DNA from: Waddliaceae bacterium
GTDB lineage: Bacteria; Chlamydiota; Chlamydiia; Chlamydiales; SLFE01
Direction: 5' to 3'
NCBI GenBank assembly: GCA_007124415.1
Contig: SLFE01000188.1
Coordinates: 1 to 7,236 of the forward strand
Length of the DNA stretch: 7,236 bases
Of the stretch, positions 1 to 6,560 are shown one piece after another. Within the stretch, counting starts at the first letter, position 1, and the number at the start of each line of letters is the position of its first letter. Below the pieces are notes generated by a model. That model searched no databases, was not told where the DNA came from, and was given only the letters and a program-made list of their open reading frames with translations. A program made the translations under genes and the position numbers.

Positions 1-429
1 GACGAAATGAATGCCCTTGCAGGGCTTTTGGCCAAGGAAGCGGGCTGCGACAATGTGATCATCCAATTGTCCAACGCCGGCTACGGTCCCATAATTTCTC
101 GTCTGGGGCTTGAACATACGACCTCTCCGCGGATCATCGCCGGTAACAGAATTTTGAGGATTTCCCTCTCCACAACCCTGACATCCCTTGTGTCGCTGTA
201 TGAAGACCAGGCTGAAATTCTTGAAATCACCGTTTCTTCTCAATCGCCGATAACCGGGATTCCGATCCATGAACTGGGCGCCCACCTTCCCGAAGACTTT
301 TTAATTGCCGTGATCCAAAATCGGGGAAGGGTGATGATCGCCCACGGCAGCCGCATTATATCGCCGGGAGATACCGTGATTGTCATCAGCAATCCTAAAC
401 ACCGCCATGAGCTTAAGAAGATTTTTTGA
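1..429 (+). CDS. trkA: Trk system potassium uptake protein TrkA, C-terminal part (5' end outside window)
   Basis: This is the last 142 codons of a TrkA-type RCK protein; the frame is open through base 1, so the ATG at base 7 is internal. TrkA is the peripheral cytoplasmic regulator that binds nucleotide and gates the TrkH channel. The fragment starts in the second half of an RCK_N Rossmann domain (DEMNALAGLLAKEAG, then NVIIQLSN). It ends with a typical RCK_C (TrkA_C) domain at about residues 70-142, containing ITGIPIHELG, LPEDFLIAVIQNRG, MIAHGSRIISPGD and a final strand TVIVIS. This matches the C-terminal end of two-RCK TrkA proteins of roughly 450 residues. The TGA is 3 bases before the trkH ATG, so the pair is almost certainly co-transcribed and translationally coupled. 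Family assignment is secure. Whether the full protein has two RCK units cannot be seen here. Confidence 0.93.
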   Translation, partial: DEMNALAGLLAKEAGCDNVIIQLSNAGYGPIISRLGLEHTTSPRIIAGNRILRISLSTTLTSLVSLYEDQAEILEITVSSQSPITGIPIHELGAHLPEDFLIAVIQNRGRVMIAHGSRIISPGDTVIVISNPKHRHELKKIF

Positions 430-432
430 CCG

Positions 433-2073
433 ATGTTTCGAGAGATAAGTAAAATACTTGGAATTTATCTTTTCGGCTTCAGCCTCACTTTGCTGCTGCC
501 TTTCGGCTTGGCAATTTATTATCAATTTTTTGCAGATGCCGCTTATCACCCGCAACCGCACAGCGCTTGGGCCTTCCTCGCCACAATTTTTTTAACCGCC
601 CTTTTGTCGGCTTTGTTTGTCTGGATCGGCAGGGGCGCGAAGGGAAGGCTTTATCGGCGTGAGGGGCTTGCCGCCGTGGTTTTTATCTGGCTGCTGACCC
701 CGGTTTTGGCGGCGGTTCCTTTTGTATTGAGCGGAACGCTTGTCGATCCCGTCCAGGCCTACTTTGAGGCAACCTCCGGCATCACGACGACCGGCGCATC
801 TGTGCTGACGCCAAAAATCTATGATGATGAAGGCGAAGAGATTCCGTATCGCAGCGTTCTGAAGCTTGTTCCACGGACCGAATATGTGTGGTATGGCAAT
901 ATCGAACCGGTCAGAGACGAAGAGGGCAATATTGTCAAAGAGGGAATCGAGGCTGTCGGCCATGCCGTCTTGTTTTGGCGCAGCTTTCTTCAATGGCTCG
1001 GAGGGCTTGGAATCGTCGTCCTCTTCGTTGCCATCCTTCCCGCTCTCGGCGTCGGGGGTAAAATGCTTTTTCACTCGGAAATGCCCGGCCCTGTTAAAGA
1101 AGGCCTGACGCCCAGGATCAAGGAGACGGCATCTGTGCTGTGGAAAATCTATTTAGGCCTGTCGTTTTTAGAGTTTGCTCTTTTGCTCGGCACAAATCCC
1201 GAACTGAGGATATTCGACGCGGCATGCATCACTCTTTCGTGCATTTCAACCGGAGGCTTCACGGTCGTCAACGGCAGCATAGGCGCTTATAACAGCGCCG
1301 CCACGGAATGGGTGGTGACGGCCTTTATGATTTTTGGCAGCATTAACTTTTCCCTCTATTTTTACTCCCTTCGAGGTAAATTTTTTCGCCTCTATGATGT
1401 TGAGCTGATTGTCTATTTCATTATTATTTTTGTTTCAAGCATTTTTGTTACCGGTTATCTGGTGGGTTCGACCGAATACTTGACAACGGGAGGCACAGGA
1501 GATGTCTATTCCGTCTCCGGAGCGGTGCGAACGGGATTTTTTCAGTTTATATCCGCCATAACATCAAGCGGGTTTGCTGTTGCAGACTACGACAGCTGGC
1601 CCTACGCCGTTCAGTCCCTGATGGTGATTTCGATTTATTTGGGGGGCATGGCCGGTTCGACTGCCGGCGGGATGAAGATCATCCGGCATATCATGCTTTT
1701 TCGCATTGTTCAGGACAAAATCGAGTTGCTCTTCCGCCCTGAAACCGTAAGGAATTTTCGCATCGGAGAGCGGAGCGTTAATATTGCCGCCGCTCTTACG
1801 GTCCTTTGTTTTTTTGTGACCGTGATTGCGATGGCGGCTTTGGGGACCTTTTTGCTCACGCTGGACGGCCTTGACCCCCAATCGGCTTTGGCGGTGATTA
1901 CCAGTACCATCAACAATTCAGGAATGGGTTTCAGGGAGGCGGGCCCGACGGCCTCGTTTGCTTTTTTGTCAGAATTCGGTATGATTTTGACCTCGCTTTG
2001 GATGATCATGGGCCGTCTTGAATTTTTTACGCTGCTCGTTGTTCTTGTGCCGGCTTTTTGGAGAGAATCGTAA
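433..2073 (+). CDS. trkH: Trk system potassium uptake protein TrkH
   Basis: Inner-membrane ion-conducting subunit of the Trk system, a member of the TrkH/KtrB/HKT superfamily. The 546 residues show the four-fold M1-P-M2 design. The filter-type loops are at residues 117-122 (ITTTGA), 271-276 (ISTGGF), 376-381 (ITSSGF) and 493-499 (INNSGMG), each with its key glycine. Other family hallmarks are LQWLGGLGIVVL (186-197), GGMAGSTAGGMKIIR (404-418), and MGRLEFF near the C-terminus (526-532), whose Arg is the conserved gating residue. N-terminal membrane segments cover about 9-33, 45-66 and 78-100. It is about 60 residues longer than the usual ~485. Most of the extra length is a hydrophilic, acidic stretch at about 127-176 between the first pore loop and the next helix. 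The ATG follows the trkA stop by 3 bases with only a weak purine stretch (AAGAAG) upstream, so it is probably coupled to trkA. No broken motif is visible. Confidence 0.96.
   Translation: MFREISKILGIYLFGFSLTLLLPFGLAIYYQFFADAAYHPQPHSAWAFLATIFLTALLSALFVWIGRGAKGRLYRREGLAAVVFIWLLTPVLAAVPFVLSGTLVDPVQAYFEATSGITTTGASVLTPKIYDDEGEEIPYRSVLKLVPRTEYVWYGNIEPVRDEEGNIVKEGIEAVGHAVLFWRSFLQWLGGLGIVVLFVAILPALGVGGKMLFHSEMPGPVKEGLTPRIKETASVLWKIYLGLSFLEFALLLGTNPELRIFDAACITLSCISTGGFTVVNGSIGAYNSAATEWVVTAFMIFGSINFSLYFYSLRGKFFRLYDVELIVYFIIIFVSSIFVTGYLVGSTEYLTTGGTGDVYSVSGAVRTGFFQFISAITSSGFAVADYDSWPYAVQSLMVISIYLGGMAGSTAGGMKIIRHIMLFRIVQDKIELLFRPETVRNFRIGERSVNIAAALTVLCFFVTVIAMAALGTFLLTLDGLDPQSALAVITSTINNSGMGFREAGPTASFAFLSEFGMILTSLWMIMGRLEFFTLLVVLVPAFWRES
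2060..2065 (+). promoter_or_regulatory. Ribosome binding site for the PrmA-like methyltransferase
   Basis: GGAGAG lies 8 bases before the ATG at 2074, inside the last codons of trkH. It supports this start and translation coupled to trkH. Confidence 0.6.
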
Positions 2074-2661
2074 ATGCCTGAAATCGACTGGGAAAAACAA
2101 TGGGAAATGCACGCCAAAGGATTTGACAAGGGGCTGCTTACTCTTTCAATACCAGGATACGGCGATATCCGTTTAAAGCCGGGCCCCGGATTCGGCGATC
2201 TGTCCCATGCGACTACGCGGCTCTCGCTGGATCTGATGACAGAATACGTGAAAGGCCGTGAGGTCATCGACATCGGCTGTGGCAGCGGAATCCTCAGCTT
2301 GGCCGCCTCGGCTATGGGGGCCAAAAATGTGGTCGGCATCGACATCGATTCCGGCGCTATTGGGCATTCGATTGAAAATCAGAAACTTAACGAGATGACA
2401 AACATCGTTTTTTTGTTTCCCGAGGATTTTCTTACACCTCCCTCGTCTCCGATGATGGTTATGAATATGATCCGCTCCGAGCAGGTCCAAGCCTGGGAGG
2501 CCCTGTCCCAGCTTCACCGGTTAAACGGCACGATCATCACCTCGGGCATCTTAACTGAAGACAGTGAAAAATATCTTGCCAAGACAGAGGAATGGGGTTG
2601 GCGGCTTGTTAAAACAAAAACCGAGGACGGCTGGTCGGCCTTTGTTTTCATGACGGAGTGA
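2074..2661 (+). CDS. PrmA-like class I SAM-dependent methyltransferase, short form
   Basis: A 195-residue Rossmann-fold methyltransferase closest in pattern to ribosomal protein L11 methyltransferase (PrmA). It starts in the PrmA linker (DWEKQW, 5-10). It continues through PGPGFGDLSHATTRLSL (37-52, compare the PrmA AFGTGTHPTT region), SAM motif I VIDIGCGSG (64-72), and the acidic strand VGIDID (87-92) that would hold the ribose of SAM. A PrmA-like N131 occurs in MNMIRSEQV, and the end region GTIITSGIL (152-160) plus WSAFVFM is also PrmA-like. Full PrmA is about 290 residues with an N-terminal L11-recognition domain. That domain is absent here, and the ATG directly abuts the trkH TAA with a good ribosome site, so no upstream extension is possible in this frame within the gap. 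The substrate is therefore uncertain: L11, another protein or something else. It is the last gene of the trk cluster by spacing, and no functional link to potassium transport is evident. Confidence 0.85.
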   Translation: MPEIDWEKQWEMHAKGFDKGLLTLSIPGYGDIRLKPGPGFGDLSHATTRLSLDLMTEYVKGREVIDIGCGSGILSLAASAMGAKNVVGIDIDSGAIGHSIENQKLNEMTNIVFLFPEDFLTPPSSPMMVMNMIRSEQVQAWEALSQLHRLNGTIITSGILTEDSEKYLAKTEEWGWRLVKTKTEDGWSAFVFMTE

Positions 2662-2838
2662 AAATGTTTAAAAAACTTTTTACGCAATGTACTAGACACT
2701 AGGGGCTGATCGGACGGATTTCGGCATTTCGCTTTATTCGGCGATGTTTTGACGGCGGTCTTTCCTCCTTTTTCAGAGCATTGAGGTTAATGGGGTTTCT
2801 TAATAATCCCTTAATAAAAATTTCATACAATAAAAATC
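2662..2838 (+). promoter_or_regulatory. Intergenic region with candidate promoter for the Inc-like gene and lpdA-lipA cluster
   Basis: This 177-base gap is the only large non-coding stretch. The first part carries the heptamer repeat at 2691-2702. From about 2780 it becomes A+T-rich. TTGAGG at 2781-2786 (4/6 to a -35 box) is followed after 15 bases by AATAAT at 2802-2807 (5/6 to a -10). A second -10-like TACAAT lies at 2826-2831, only 7 bases before the ATG at 2839, with no good -35. A short imperfect hairpin (6 bp including one G-T pair, 7-base loop) can form at 2792-2810 and overlaps the first box. No strong terminator for the trk cluster is visible; the A/T-rich 2668-2682 stretch lacks a G+C stem. 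The promoter is an inference from weak matches. Confidence 0.35.
2691..2702. repeat. Heptamer repeat ACTAGACACTAG (copy 1)
   Basis: Twelve bases with a 7-base period (ACTAGAC then ACTAG), found 30 bases after the methyltransferase stop. The same 12-mer recurs at 6564-6575, also just after a plus-strand stop. CTAG-ACA-CTAG can fold as a 4-bp stem with a 3-base loop, and it gives TAG on both strands. Confidence 0.55.
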
Positions 2839-3219
2839 ATGAATAGATCAGATTCCATCGGCTCGGATTTAGAGGTTACCCTCCCTCCTTCTAGCCGGGA
2901 TGCTCAGAAGGGAAATTTGGCCGGCCGCGAGGCGGTTAACATGACTCGCGCAGCTTCTGCAGGGAAAGCCTCTGCAGGAAATACTTCTCCAGAGAACAGG
3001 GGGCTCGGGTTTAAGCCGTCCTTAGGCTTGATTGCAAAATCAATTCTTGGCGGGCTTTTGCTCACCGGCCTGGCATTTGCTGTTATGTCCATTGCCATGC
3101 CGATCCTTGCAGCGATCCCTGTCGGACTGCCTTTAGTCCTTGGCTGTATCGGCTTCGGGGTTACTTTTGCCGTCATTATACCTGTTGCATTCCAATTTCT
3201 GTTTTGTAGAGATTTCTGA
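2839..3219 (+). CDS. Small membrane protein with bilobed hydrophobic hairpin, candidate Inc-like protein
   Basis: I do not recognise a named family for this 126-residue protein. Residues 1-58 are hydrophilic and rich in Ser, Ala, Gly, Asn and charged residues, with no Sec signal peptide. Residues about 63-92 and 95-122 are two long hydrophobic segments separated only by a tight turn (AAIPVG, 91-96), and the protein ends FCRDF. A polar N-terminus, which could carry a type III secretion signal, followed by a two-lobed hydrophobic domain is the recognised layout of chlamydial inclusion membrane proteins. A plain inner-membrane protein is the alternative. The first ATG has no Shine-Dalgarno and sits 7 bases from a -10-like box. 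An in-frame ATG at 2941 (residue 34) is preceded by GAGG at 2929-2932 and would give a 93-residue protein. It is followed after 21 bases by lpdA, so it may be co-transcribed with it. Confidence 0.7.
   Translation: MNRSDSIGSDLEVTLPPSSRDAQKGNLAGREAVNMTRAASAGKASAGNTSPENRGLGFKPSLGLIAKSILGGLLLTGLAFAVMSIAMPILAAIPVGLPLVLGCIGFGVTFAVIIPVAFQFLFCRDF
2956..3000 (+). repeat. Degenerate 15-base tandem repeat, three units, inside the Inc-like gene
   Basis: Three adjacent 15-base units at 2956, 2971 and 2986 encode SAGKA, SAGNT and SPENR. Units 1 and 2 match at 11 of 15 bases and units 2 and 3 at 9 of 15. It lies in the polar segment just before the hydrophobic domain and looks like an old in-frame duplication. 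Confidence 0.45.
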
Positions 3220-3240
3220 AATCGGTTATCCTTACCGTTA

Positions 3241-4674
3241 ATGAGTGAAAAAGATACACATTTTGATTTGACGGTTATCGGGTCGGGTCCCGGCGGCTAT
3301 CCCGCGGCGATCCGCGCGGCTCAAACAGGAGCCAAGGTGGCGCTGATCGAGTCCCAAGAGCTCGGAGGCACCTGCCTGAACAGGGGATGCATTCCTTCCA
3401 AGGCTCTGATCGCCTGCGCGAGGATGTACCATAATTTTACAAAAGCCGAAGATTTTGGATTATCTGCGGACAATGTCTCATTCGATTACCCAAAAATGGT
3501 CGATCGGGCCGACAAAATCGTTAAAAAAATCCGCAAAGGGGTCGAAGGGCTTGTCAAAGCCAACGGCATTACCCTTTTTCGAGGTTTCGGAAAATTTACC
3601 GCTCCCAATCAAATAAAAATTCTAGGCGAAGACAACGTCTTGATCGAATCGGACAAAACGTTGATCGCGTCGGGCTCCGAGCCGAGAATCATCCCCGCAT
3701 TTCAATGCGACGGCGAGCTGGTCCACGATTCCACATCCATACTGAAGCTCAAAAAACTGCCCAAAAAACTCATTGTCATAGGCGGCGGCGTCATCGGCTG
3801 CGAGTTTGCGTCCATGTATAACTTGCTGGGAGTCGAAGTTGTCGTTTTGGAAATGCTTCCCCGCATTCTCACGACCGAGTGCGAAGAGCTTTCGGAGATT
3901 CTTGCCGATTCGCTCGCAAAAAGGGGCGTCGAGATCCACACCGAAGTGGCTGTTAAAGAAGTGAAGAAGTGCAAAAGCGGCGTTGAAGTGATGATTGAAG
4001 GGGGATCTTACTTCAAAGCCGATATGGCGCTTGTTTCGGTCGGCCGCAAGGTTAACTCCTTCGATATCGGCTTGGATGCGGCCGGGGTCTTAGTCAAGGA
4101 TAACGGAGTTGTCGAGACTAATGAGAAGATGGAAACCGGCGTTGATGGCATTTACGCCATCGGCGATGTCACCGGAAAATGGTGGCTGGCCCACGTGGCG
4201 ACGCACCACGGGCTCATCGCCGTAAGCAACGCTTTGGGACAGAGGGCTTTGATGCATGAAAATGCCGTCCCTTCCGTCATTTTTACCGATCCTGAAATCG
4301 CCTCCGTAGGATTGACCCCTGAAAAAGCTCATGATGAAGGGATCGCCGTCACTGTCGGACGCTATCCCTTTCAAGCTCTTGGAAAGTCGCAGGCTATAGG
4401 TCATCCGGAGGGCTTTGCCCAGGTTGTGGCCGATAAAAAAACAGGGCAGGTATTGGGGGCGCAGATTGCCGGGCATGAGGCGGCGACCCTGATTGCCGAA
4501 ATGGCGCTTGCCGTTGCCAATGAATTGACGCTCGACTGCGTCTTCGATACTATTCACGCCCACCCCACTACGCCTGAAGCGTGGATGGAAGCGGCCCTTT
4601 TGGCCAACGGCACCCCCATTCATCTTCCCCCTAAAAAAAAGAGAGAGAGCGATGTCGCAAGCCGAGCTGTTTGA
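3241..4674 (+). CDS. lpdA: Dihydrolipoamide dehydrogenase (E3)
   Basis: FAD-dependent E3 subunit that reoxidises dihydrolipoyl groups of pyruvate and 2-oxoglutarate dehydrogenase complexes (and a glycine cleavage system, if present), passing electrons to NAD+ in the cytoplasm. Its 477 residues are full length. The order of motifs is FAD-binding GSGPGG (14-19), redox-active disulfide C45/C50 in GGTCLNRGCIPSK, ASGSEPR (143-149), NAD-binding GGGVIGCEFAS (181-191), second FAD motif GIYAIGDV (303-310), and the dimer-interface catalytic pair H441 and E446 in HAHPTTPE. No catalytic residue is missing. The C-terminus runs about 15 residues past the usual end into a basic tail (PKKKRESD) written by the purine-rich stretch that serves as the lipA ribosome site. 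The ATG has no clear Shine-Dalgarno but starts immediately before the FAD strand, as expected. It overlaps lipA by 23 bases. No E1 or E2 gene lies in the window. Confidence 0.96.
   Translation: MSEKDTHFDLTVIGSGPGGYPAAIRAAQTGAKVALIESQELGGTCLNRGCIPSKALIACARMYHNFTKAEDFGLSADNVSFDYPKMVDRADKIVKKIRKGVEGLVKANGITLFRGFGKFTAPNQIKILGEDNVLIESDKTLIASGSEPRIIPAFQCDGELVHDSTSILKLKKLPKKLIVIGGGVIGCEFASMYNLLGVEVVVLEMLPRILTTECEELSEILADSLAKRGVEIHTEVAVKEVKKCKSGVEVMIEGGSYFKADMALVSVGRKVNSFDIGLDAAGVLVKDNGVVETNEKMETGVDGIYAIGDVTGKWWLAHVATHHGLIAVSNALGQRALMHENAVPSVIFTDPEIASVGLTPEKAHDEGIAVTVGRYPFQALGKSQAIGHPEGFAQVVADKKTGQVLGAQIAGHEAATLIAEMALAVANELTLDCVFDTIHAHPTTPEAWMEAALLANGTPIHLPPKKKRESDVASRAV
4641..4649 (+). promoter_or_regulatory. 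Ribosome binding site for lipA inside lpdA
   Basis: GAGAGAGAG, preceded by an A8 run at 4633-4640, ends 2 bases before the ATG at 4652. Its 5' GAGAG is at proper Shine-Dalgarno spacing. It lies within the last codons of lpdA and decides the lipA start. Confidence 0.6.
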
Positions 4675-5605
4675 CAACAGGCCAAAAGTGAGGAAAAAAA
4701 AACTCAATTTACTTCCCGAGAATCCGGACAAAGAGGCGCGGGGTCGGTTTCCCTCGTGGCTGCACCGCCCACTTCCCAAAGGATCTAATTTGTGGACGAC
4801 GGGTCATTCGGTCAAAGGGAAAAAACTGCATACGGTTTGCGAGGAGGCCAAGTGCCCGAATTTGATGGAATGCTGGTCGAAAAAGACCGCCACATTTTTG
4901 ATCATGGGAAAAGAGTGCACCCGAAGCTGCGGATTTTGCGATATTGATTTTGCAAAAAATCCCGAACCCCTTGAGGCCGATGAACCTAAGCGGATCGCCG
5001 AATCGGTCGGTGAGCTCGGGCTCAAGCATGTCGTCATTACTATGGTGGCAAGAGACGACATATCCGACGGCGGCGCTTCCCATCTTGCCCAAGTAATGAG
5101 GGCTGTCCGCAGTCAAAACCGGGAAGCGACGATCGAGGTTTTGACGTCTGATTTCGAAGGCAATGAATCGGCTCTCGACACGGTTTTGAACGAACAGCCC
5201 GAAATTTTCAACCACAACATTGAAACTGTCAGGAAAAAGTCCTCATCCGTCCGCCACAAGGCTACCTATGACCGAACGTTGAAAGTCTTGAGGTATGCCA
5301 AAGAGAAGAGACCGGAGATTTATATCAAATCGGGCCTTATGGTAGGTCTTGGAGAAAACCCCTCGCAAGTCAAGCAGACGATTAGGGATCTTAAAGAGGC
5401 CGGATGCGACATCATCACAATCGGGCAGTACCTGCAGGCCAGCCGCCATAAGCTGCGCGTGCAGGAATTTGTCACCCCCGAACAATTTGAGGACTATGCC
5501 TCTTTTGGACGATCGATCGGAGTCGCAAACATGTACTCCGGACCCTTTGTCCGCTCAAGTTATAACGCAAAAGCAGTACTGGATAATGCAAAAAAAACCA
5601 TTTGA
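4652..5605 (+). CDS. lipA: Lipoyl synthase
   Basis: Radical-SAM enzyme that inserts two sulfurs into octanoyl groups on lipoyl domains, making the cofactor that LpdA reoxidises. The 317 residues are normal length (about 320 is usual). The auxiliary 4Fe-4S ligands are C63, C68 and C74 (CxxxxCxxxxxC), with the family-specific fourth ligand S303 in RSSY (301-304). The radical-SAM cluster ligands are C89, C93 and C96 (CTRSCGFC). Other conserved blocks are RDDISDGGA (134-142), NHNIETV (187-193), KSGLMVGLGE (226-235), GQYLQAS (258-264) and the GPFVRSSYNA end. TMVARDD (130-136) and VRHKATY (200-206) differ from the widespread TSVDRDD and VRPGADY forms and match the chlamydial LipA as I remember it. 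The start is fixed by the GAGAGAG ribosome site. It overlaps lpdA by 23 bases upstream and the HEAT-type gene by 20 bases downstream, suggesting coupled translation of all three. The basic N-terminus contains an A9 run at 4694-4702. Confidence 0.97.
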   Translation: MSQAELFDNRPKVRKKKLNLLPENPDKEARGRFPSWLHRPLPKGSNLWTTGHSVKGKKLHTVCEEAKCPNLMECWSKKTATFLIMGKECTRSCGFCDIDFAKNPEPLEADEPKRIAESVGELGLKHVVITMVARDDISDGGASHLAQVMRAVRSQNREATIEVLTSDFEGNESALDTVLNEQPEIFNHNIETVRKKSSSVRHKATYDRTLKVLRYAKEKRPEIYIKSGLMVGLGENPSQVKQTIRDLKEAGCDIITIGQYLQASRHKLRVQEFVTPEQFEDYASFGRSIGVANMYSGPFVRSSYNAKAVLDNAKKTI

Positions 5606-6557
5606 AGAAATATTAAGCGAAGTGAACCGCAAATTCGGCTCCCCTGTAGAACCTGAAGAATTAGTTGAAAGCTTTCCCCTTTCCGACGTCATGGACAAGG
5701 AGATCCTCATGCATCGAGAGGCTCACTTCGGGGGCAAGTTCGACATTATGCTTGAGTACTATTATTCGGGAGGCAAAGGGACTCATCCCGAATTTCAACT
5801 CAGAAGGATGGAGGAGCTGAAAGCTCTGGAAGATTCCATGGAAGAAAATCTTGCCGGCCTTTTGTTGTCAGGGGCCGAGGCAGAAGAAGTCGCCCGCGCC
5901 AGAGATGTTTATAAAAAACTTCGGGATCTTTACGGGGAGAATTCTTCCGAGGCAAGGATTCCCCGGCTGATAGCCGACTTGATTTTATCGGAAGAGCCCG
6001 AAGCTGAAATGGAGACAGAAGCGATTATTGCCGAAGGGAAAAAAATCATCCCTTTCCTTTTGGATTTGCTCAGGTCGGAAGATTTCCACAACCCATTATT
6101 TCCCGGTTATGGACAGGCTCCTTTTCTTGCTGCGAAATGCCTCGGCCTGATCGGTGAAGAGAAGGCAATCATTTCCCTTTTCGAAAATATAGGACGGGGT
6201 GATTTTGAAAATGAAAAAATGGTGATCAAAGCGCTTAAAAATGTTGGAGATCCGGCAAAGGATTTTCTTTTGAAAGTTGTTTCAAGCAAACCGTTCAGTG
6301 AAGACAACGAAAGAGCCGCACTTGCCCTGATTCAATTTCAGGACGACCCGCGGGTTGCCGAGTCCTGCCTGGGGCTTTTGGAAAATCCCGAGATATTCGC
6401 CCACGATTCCCTCGCCACATATCTTATCCTTGCATGTGAAGGACTTAAAGATCCCGGGAAAAGAGAGAGATTTGCCGCGATCGCGAAAAAAAGCGATTTA
6501 CCGAGCCACTTCAAGCAGGATATCCAGGCCGTCATCAACTCTTGGGACACTGCGTAA
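5586..6557 (+). CDS. HEAT-repeat-like alpha-helical protein of unknown function
   Basis: A 323-residue soluble protein that I cannot assign to a named family. There is no signal peptide or membrane segment. Residues 1-140 are acidic and helix-prone, with EELKALEDSMEENLAGLL (76-93) and a charged helix at 98-117 that may pair as a short coiled coil. From about 143 onward it shows helix pairs with the HEAT or PBS-lyase-repeat pattern: IIPFLLDLLRSED (154-166), APFLAAKCLGLIGEEKAI (178-195), EKMVIKALKNVGDPAKDFLL (210-229), ERAALALIQFQDDPRVA (242-258) and DSLATYLILACEGLKDP (274-290). Such solenoids usually bind proteins. The frame runs on upstream to 5349, but that part is only the shifted reading of lipA, so ATG 5586 is preferred. 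It overlaps lipA by 20 bases and has no good ribosome site, which suggests translation depends on lipA. A link to lipoate or dehydrogenase complexes is inferred from position only. Confidence 0.75.
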   Translation: MQKKPFEEILSEVNRKFGSPVEPEELVESFPLSDVMDKEILMHREAHFGGKFDIMLEYYYSGGKGTHPEFQLRRMEELKALEDSMEENLAGLLLSGAEAEEVARARDVYKKLRDLYGENSSEARIPRLIADLILSEEPEAEMETEAIIAEGKKIIPFLLDLLRSEDFHNPLFPGYGQAPFLAAKCLGLIGEEKAIISLFENIGRGDFENEKMVIKALKNVGDPAKDFLLKVVSSKPFSEDNERAALALIQFQDDPRVAESCLGLLENPEIFAHDSLATYLILACEGLKDPGKRERFAAIAKKSDLPSHFKQDIQAVINSWDTA

Positions 6558-6560
6558 AAA

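Noticed and set aside
1710..2345. Long open frame on the minus strand (211 codons) opposite the trkH end and methyltransferase start
   Set aside because: It is antisense to two genes with clear protein motifs, and its translation is low-complexity Ser/Pro/Lys-rich with no recognisable domain.
2662..2690. Intrinsic terminator after the methyltransferase
   Set aside because: The A- and T-rich stretch can pair only weakly, and there is no G+C stem followed by a T run.
4090..4779. Minus-strand open frame of 229 codons opposite lpdA and the lipA start
   Set aside because: It mirrors the conserved lpdA sequence; the Gly/Arg/His-rich translation shows no domain, and no ribosome site was seen.
5349..5585. 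Possible 79-residue N-terminal extension of the HEAT-type protein
   Set aside because: This stretch is the shifted reading of conserved lipA codons and gives a Ser/Arg/Pro/Cys-rich sequence unlike the acidic protein that follows.
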